Shown: positions 60,074 to 64,000 of the stretch, one piece after another | How positions within the stretch are numbered: position 1 is the stretch's first letter | Layout: each line of letters starts with the position of its first letter | Assembly: GCF_016862935.1 (NCBI RefSeq) | Contig: NZ_BONX01000012.1 | Location: 124,001 to 188,000, forward strand | From: Plantactinospora mayteni | Lineage (GTDB): Bacteria; Actinomycetota; Actinomycetes; Mycobacteriales; Micromonosporaceae | Length of the DNA stretch: 64,000 nucleotides | Reading direction: 5' to 3' | Translations under genes and position numbers: made by a program | The notes under the pieces: generated by a model | Seen by the model: only the letters and a program-made list of their open reading frames with translations | Told to the model about the DNA's origin: nothing | Database searches by the model: none

Positions 60074-61302
60074 CACACCACCTCCAGGGCGGGGATCGGG
60101 AAGACCAGTCGCCCGCCCCAGTGCCGTACGTAGGCGAGCTGGGCGGAGATCTCGGTGCGCAGGTTCCAGGGCAGCACGAGTACGTAGTCGGGGCGGTCCT
60201 CGGCGATCCGCTCCGGCGGGTGGATCGGGATGTGCGTACCGGGCAGGAACTTCCCCTGCTTGTGCGGGCTGCGGTCCACCGTGTATCCCACCAGGTCGGA
60301 CCGGATGCCGCAGTGGTTGAGCAGCGTGTTGCCCTTGCCCGGTGCCCCGTAGCCGACCACCCGCAGGCCCTGGGCCCGTGCGGTGAGCAGGAAGTCGAGC
60401 AGCTCCCGCTTGATGTCGAAGACGGCGTCGGCGAAGCCGAGGTGCCCGGCGACGGTGTGCAGCCCGGCCTCGGTCTCGGCGTCCAGCACCGACTTGACGT
60501 TGCCGGACGGCTCCCCCGCCGCCGCGGCCGGCCGGGCGTGCAGCCGCAGCGAACCGCCGTGCGACGACAGCTCGTCCACGTCGACCACGATCAGCCCGGC
60601 GGTGGCCAGCGCCCGCATCGCGGTACGCAGGGTCAGGTATTGATAGTGCTCGTGGTAGATGGTGTCGTACTGCCGGCGCTCGATCAGCCGCAGCAGGTGC
60701 GGCACCTCGCAGGTGACCAGCCCGGTCGGCTTGACCAGCGCGGCCAGCCCGGCGGTGAACCCGATCAGGTCGGGCACGTGCGCGTAGACGTTGTTGGCGG
60801 CCACCAGGTCGGCCCGGCCGTAGCGCTGCGCCAGCTCGGCACCGGTCTCGGCGCCCAGGAACCGTACCTCGGTCCGGATGCCCCGGCGCCGGGCCACCTC
60901 GGCGACGTTGCCGGCCGGCTCCACCCCGAGCACCGGCACCCCCTTGGCGACGAAGTGCTGGAGCAGGTATCCGTCGTTGCTCGCCACCTCGGTCACCAGG
61001 CTGTCCGGCCCGAGCCCGAGCGCCTCGGTCATCGTGTCGGCGTACCGCCTGGCGTGCGCCACCCACGAGTCGGAATACGACGAGAAATAGGCATAGTCGG
61101 AAAAGATTTCCTCTCCGGACACGTACGCCGGAAGTTGCACGAGCAGACAGTTCGAACAGATTCGGACGTGCAGTGGATAGAAGGTCTCGGCCGAATCGAG
61201 TCGATCGGCGCCCAGATAGCTCTCGCAGAGCGGCGACATGCCCAGGTCGACAAACGTTTCGGTCAATACCGCCGCACACAGCCGGCATTTGGCATCGGTC
61301 AT
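60073..61302 (-). CDS. C-methyltransferase family protein (NDP-sugar type) 1
   Basis: 409 aa from ATG 61302; a 37-residue upstream extension is not supported. Zinc-binding cysteines (CRLC at 5-8, CSNC near 50) open the protein, then a SAM domain with EVASNDGYLLQHF, YHEHYQYLTL (catalytic HEH) and NNVYAHVPDL, and a C-terminal Rossmann domain (VVGYGAPGKGNTLLN). It fits TDP-sugar 3-C-methyltransferases such as TylC3/CloU. The expected product is a branched-chain deoxysugar. This is the first gene of the minus-strand operon; its promoter region is 61303-61481. Confidence 0.92.
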   Translation of the reverse strand: MTDAKCRLCAAVLTETFVDLGMSPLCESYLGADRLDSAETFYPLHVRICSNCLLVQLPAYVSGEEIFSDYAYFSSYSDSWVAHARRYADTMTEALGLGPDSLVTEVASNDGYLLQHFVAKGVPVLGVEPAGNVAEVARRRGIRTEVRFLGAETGAELAQRYGRADLVAANNVYAHVPDLIGFTAGLAALVKPTGLVTCEVPHLLRLIERRQYDTIYHEHYQYLTLRTAMRALATAGLIVVDVDELSSHGGSLRLHARPAAAAGEPSGNVKSVLDAETEAGLHTVAGHLGFADAVFDIKRELLDFLLTARAQGLRVVGYGAPGKGNTLLNHCGIRSDLVGYTVDRSPHKQGKFLPGTHIPIHPPERIAEDRPDYVLVLPWNLRTEISAQLAYVRHWGGRLVFPIPALEVV

Positions 61303-61481
61303 GCCCCACCCACCCCGATATGATCGGAATACCGGCGCGGCGCCCGCCCGCCTGCGCGCCACGCTAACCAGCACTCCGGCGCGGCGGGAGTGGTTGAGTA
61401 AAAAGTCCGACAATAGCCCGGCCGGTCAGTGGGCCACCCATAAACTCGCCTTCTCACCCGCGCGACGACGGGAGCTTTGCC
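61303..61481. promoter_or_regulatory. Divergent promoter region of the glycan locus
   Basis: 179 bases separate the two divergent operons. It contains lower-GC patches at 61395-61415 (TTGAGTAAAAAG, GACAATAG) and TAAACT at 61441-61446, which could serve the plus-strand operon. Boxes for the minus operon were not fixed. Confidence 0.5.
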
Positions 61482-62513
61482 GTGCGTGTTCTCGTGACCG
61501 GCCACCATGGTTACCTCGGCGGCGTACTCACCCCGATGCTGCGCGCCGCCGGGCACGACGTGACCGGGCTGGACACCGACTACTACGCCGACTGCCTGCT
61601 CGGTCCGGCACCGGCTGCCGTGCCCTCGCTCGCGATGGACCTGCGGGACGTCCGGCCGGAGCAGCTCGCCGGATTCGACGCGGTCTGCCACCTCGCCGCG
61701 CTCTGCAACGACCCGATCGGCAACCTCAACCCGGAGCTGACCTACGAGATCAACCACCGGGCGACGGCACGGCTGGCCGAGGCCGCCAGGTCCGCCGGGG
61801 TGAGCCGGTTCCTCTTCTCCTCCTCGTGCAGCCTCTACGGTGCCGGCACCGACGACCGGCCGCTGGACGAGACCGCCGGCTTCGCACCGGTCACCCCGTA
61901 CGGCGAGTCGAAGATCCGGGCCGAGCAGGACGTCGCCGCGCTCGCCGACGACGACTTCTCCCCGGTGTTCCTGCGCAACGCCACCGCGTACGGCTTCTCG
62001 CCCCGGCTCCGTGGCGATCTGGTGGTCAACGACCTCGCCGCGCACGCCCTGCTCACCGGCGAGGTACGGCTGCTCTCCGACGGCTCGGCCTGGCGTCCGC
62101 TGGTGCACGTCGAGGACATCTGCGCGGCCTTCCTGGCCCTGCTGGAGGCGGACCGGGGCACGGTGCACGGCCGGGCGTACAACATCGGGGTCACCGCCGA
62201 GAACTACCTGATCCGGGATGTCGCCGAACTCGTCGCCGAGGTGGTGCCCTCCTCCCGGGTGACCTTCGCCGGTGGTGCCTCGGCGGACGCCCGCAACTAC
62301 CGGGTGAGCTGTGACCTGGTCGCGGCGGAGGTGCCGGGCTTCCATCCCCGCTGGACGGTACGCAAGGGGATCGAGGAGCTGGTCGAGGCGTACCAGCGGT
62401 ACGGGCTGACGATCGAGGCGTTCGGGAGCGAGCGGCACCAGCGGCTGCGCCGGATCCGGGCGCTCACCGAGGCTGGCCGGCTCGACGCCGAGCTGCGCTG
62501 GAGCACGCGGTGA
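61482..62513 (+). CDS. NAD-dependent sugar epimerase/dehydratase
   Basis: 343 aa from GTG 61482, with GGGAG before it. Extended SDR: VLVTGHHGYLGGVLTPML (GxxGxxG variant), VCHLAALCNDPIGN, catalytic SSSCSLYGAG and YGESK (YxxxK). Then LRNATAYGFSPRLRGDLVVNDLAAHAL and WRPLVHVEDICAAFLAL, typical of NDP-sugar epimerases/dehydratases acting on the 4-keto position. With the neighbouring C-methyltransferases it probably tailors a nucleotide sugar. Its stop overlaps the next gene (GTGA). Confidence 0.92.
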   Translation: MRVLVTGHHGYLGGVLTPMLRAAGHDVTGLDTDYYADCLLGPAPAAVPSLAMDLRDVRPEQLAGFDAVCHLAALCNDPIGNLNPELTYEINHRATARLAEAARSAGVSRFLFSSSCSLYGAGTDDRPLDETAGFAPVTPYGESKIRAEQDVAALADDDFSPVFLRNATAYGFSPRLRGDLVVNDLAAHALLTGEVRLLSDGSAWRPLVHVEDICAAFLALLEADRGTVHGRAYNIGVTAENYLIRDVAELVAEVVPSSRVTFAGGASADARNYRVSCDLVAAEVPGFHPRWTVRKGIEELVEAYQRYGLTIEAFGSERHQRLRRIRALTEAGRLDAELRWSTR

Positions 62514-63772
62514 CCGGTGCCGGTGGCTCCGGCGGCCGGCAGCCGGTACACCGGTGCACGGCCTGCGGGCGGCACGACCTGGTGCCCTTCGCCGACCTGG
62601 GCGAGATCCCGGTCTACTGCGGCGTGCACTGGGCCAGCCGGGCCGAGGCGCTGGCCAGCCCGCTCGGCCGGATGTGGCTGGCGTACTGCCCGGAATGTGG
62701 GTACGTCCGCAACCTCGCCTTCGATCCGGCCGTTCTGGTCTACGACACCACCATGGACACCAACCTGCACCACTCTCCCGCGTTCGGCGTCTTCTCGGCG
62801 GAACTGGTCAAGCACCTCGCCGGGCGGTTCCCGCTGCGCGGCGGCACGGTGCTGGACGTCGGCTGTGGCCAGGGCGAGTTCCTCCGCGAGCTGTGCCACG
62901 TGGCCGGCTGCCGGGGCATCGGCTACGACGCGATGTACGCCGGCCCGCCCGGCCCGGACCCGTCCGGCGCGACCTTCCACCGGGGGCACGCACCGCTGGA
63001 CGACGACACCGGAGAGTTCGACCTGGTCACCTCCCGGCACTGGTTCGAGCACCTGGACGACCCCTACTCCTTCCTGGTCCGGCTCCGCGAGCTGGCCGGC
63101 GACCGCCCGGTGTACGGCTACCTGGAGGTACCGGACGCCGGCTACGACCTGAGCACCGCCGGCTGGGAGGTGATCTATCCGCACGTCTCCTACTTCGACG
63201 GATACTCGCTCTGCCGGATCGTCGAGCGGGCCGGCTGGCGGGTACTCGCCACCGGCCGGCTCTTCTCCGGCATGTTCCGGTACGTCGAGATCTCGGTGAA
63301 CGCGGCACCGCCGGTGGCCGGCACCGAACTGCCCGGGGCCGAACTGCCCGGGGCCGAGCTACCCGGCACCGAGCTACCCGGGGCCGAGTTGCCGGACCTG
63401 GCCGACCGGGACCGCCAGCTCGGCTCGATCGCCGGCTTCGCCGCCCGGCACGCCGCCGAACGGGAGCGCTGGCGCGGCACCATCGACCGGCTGCTGGCCG
63501 CCGGCGACCGGCCGGTGCTCTGGGGCGCCGGTTCGCGCGGGGTGCAGTTCCTGCACCTGGCCGACCCGGACCGCCGGCTCGCCGCGGTGGTGGACGTCAA
63601 CCCGCGCAAGTGGGGCCGCTACCTACCGGTGACCGGGCACGAGGTACGGGATCCGGCCACCCTCGCCGGCTCCGGCACCCGATCGGTGATCATCACCAAC
63701 CCGGCCTACCGGGACGAGATCGACGCCGCGCTGCGCCAGCTCGGCGTGCACGCCGAGCTGCTGGTCGCCTGA
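62510..63772 (+). CDS. C-methyltransferase family protein 2 with ELPGA repeats
   Basis: 420 aa from GTG 62510. N-terminal cysteines CTAC near 16 and CPEC near 60 resemble the zinc domain. The SAM site is VLDVGCGQGEFLREL, with SRHWFEHLDDPYSFL later; the HEH motif of the first methyltransferase is missing, so catalysis may differ. After the SAM domain come five ELPG(A/T)-type repeats (about residues 267-293). A C-terminal Rossmann domain (VLWGAGSRGVQFLHLAD) follows. It probably methylates, or otherwise modifies, the same NDP-sugar. Confidence 0.87.
   Translation: MTGAGGSGGRQPVHRCTACGRHDLVPFADLGEIPVYCGVHWASRAEALASPLGRMWLAYCPECGYVRNLAFDPAVLVYDTTMDTNLHHSPAFGVFSAELVKHLAGRFPLRGGTVLDVGCGQGEFLRELCHVAGCRGIGYDAMYAGPPGPDPSGATFHRGHAPLDDDTGEFDLVTSRHWFEHLDDPYSFLVRLRELAGDRPVYGYLEVPDAGYDLSTAGWEVIYPHVSYFDGYSLCRIVERAGWRVLATGRLFSGMFRYVEISVNAAPPVAGTELPGAELPGAELPGTELPGAELPDLADRDRQLGSIAGFAARHAAERERWRGTIDRLLAAGDRPVLWGAGSRGVQFLHLADPDRRLAAVVDVNPRKWGRYLPVTGHEVRDPATLAGSGTRSVIITNPAYRDEIDAALRQLGVHAELLVA
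63300..63392 (+). repeat. 15-bp tandem repeats coding ELPGA units
   Basis: Five in-frame units of 15 bases (GCCGAACTGCCCGGG-like) link the SAM and C-terminal domains of the second methyltransferase. Copy number could vary without breaking the frame. Confidence 0.75.
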
Positions 63773-63784
63773 GCGGAGGACACG

Positions 63785-64000
63785 ATGGAGCCAGCGCCAC
63801 GGGTGAGTCTGGGCGTGCCCCTCTACAACGCCGAGCGCTATCTCGAAGGCTGCCTCGACGCCCTGCTCGCCCAGGACTACCCCGACTTCGAGATCATCGT
63901 CAGCGACAACGCCTCCACCGACCGGACCTGGGAGATCTGCCAGCGGTACGCGGCGAAGGACACCCGGATCCGGCTCTACCGCAATCCGCGCAACTTCGGC
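63785..64000 (+). CDS. Family 2 glycosyltransferase, 3' end beyond the window
   Basis: The first 72 residues are visible, from ATG 63785 with a CGGAGGA site. VSLGVPLYNAERYLEGCLDAL, YPDFEIIVSDNASTDRT and RLYRNPRNFG are the typical N-terminus of GT-A family 2 enzymes, with the nucleotide-binding DNASTD. It extends the plus-strand operon of the glycan locus and probably adds a sugar to the lipid-linked unit. Confidence 0.92.
   Translation, partial: MEPAPRVSLGVPLYNAERYLEGCLDALLAQDYPDFEIIVSDNASTDRTWEICQRYAAKDTRIRLYRNPRNFG

Overview
The window is a piece of a high-GC actinomycete chromosome. Codon third positions are almost all G or C, GTG starts are frequent, and it carries a conservon (cvnABCD), class F sortases, a giant NAD-glutamate dehydrogenase, FilP/Scy-like coiled-coil proteins and a CebR-type cellulase operator. 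The mix fits a Micromonosporaceae member (Micromonospora/Plantactinospora-like), but the genus cannot be fixed from sequence reading alone. No rRNA, tRNA, CRISPR array, transposase gene or phage block was seen.

Layout. 1-1258: end of a PPC-domain protein and an SDR. 1356-6169 (minus): a polyprenyl-phosphate glycosylphosphotransferase, a solute-binding/vWA protein and a lactonase-like propeller. 6372-10210: a GntR regulator coupled to lutABC (lactate oxidation); lutC carries an in-frame 92-bp palindromic insertion. 10262-14535 (minus): the conservon cvnABCD. 14998-19460: MFS transporter and a pair of low-complexity proteins sharing a C-terminal domain. 19561-21312: secreted CBM2-GH6 cellulase with an upstream CebR box. 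21924-26021: two tandem copies of a surface-protein/class F sortase gene pair. 26140-33550: NAD-GDH and a divergent lipoprotein PBP. 33648-39185: TM2 protein, TetR/SDR pair, LysR, arginase-like protein, thioredoxin-TPR protein. 39376-45408: acyl-CoA mutase with isobutyryl-CoA mutase-type residues, Asp23 protein, DUF2000 protein, MeaB GTPase, thiolase and methylmalonyl-CoA epimerase, i.e. short/branched-chain acyl-CoA metabolism. 45436-47563: a 2OG-Fe(II) oxygenase-like protein and an LLM flavin oxidoreductase. 47754-51444: two DivIVA-motif coiled-coil proteins. 51620-54267: small secreted protein, lipoprotein, AI-2E-type permease. 54521-64000: an exopolysaccharide/glycan locus (beta-helix protein, FrhB-like protein, pyruvyl transferase, PIG-L deacetylase, cytidylyltransferase-like enzyme, two C-methyltransferase-type proteins, sugar epimerase, glycosyltransferase running off the end).

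How the genes work together. The lut genes form one translationally coupled operon under a GntR/FCD regulator. The conservon genes overlap in the order A-B-C-D. The glycan genes from 61302 down to 55880 are chained by four-base ATGA/GTGA overlaps, so they almost certainly make one product, an activated and decorated sugar. The sortase loci encode two substrate/enzyme couples whose reading frames overlap by exactly 17 bases in both copies, indicating duplication of a unit. The most unusual items are the coding palindrome in lutC, the duplicated sortase couples whose presumed substrates lack LPXTG, the proline at the expected catalytic arginine of the first sortase, and the duplicated 3' end of the 742-aa coiled-coil gene flanking a small secreted-protein gene.
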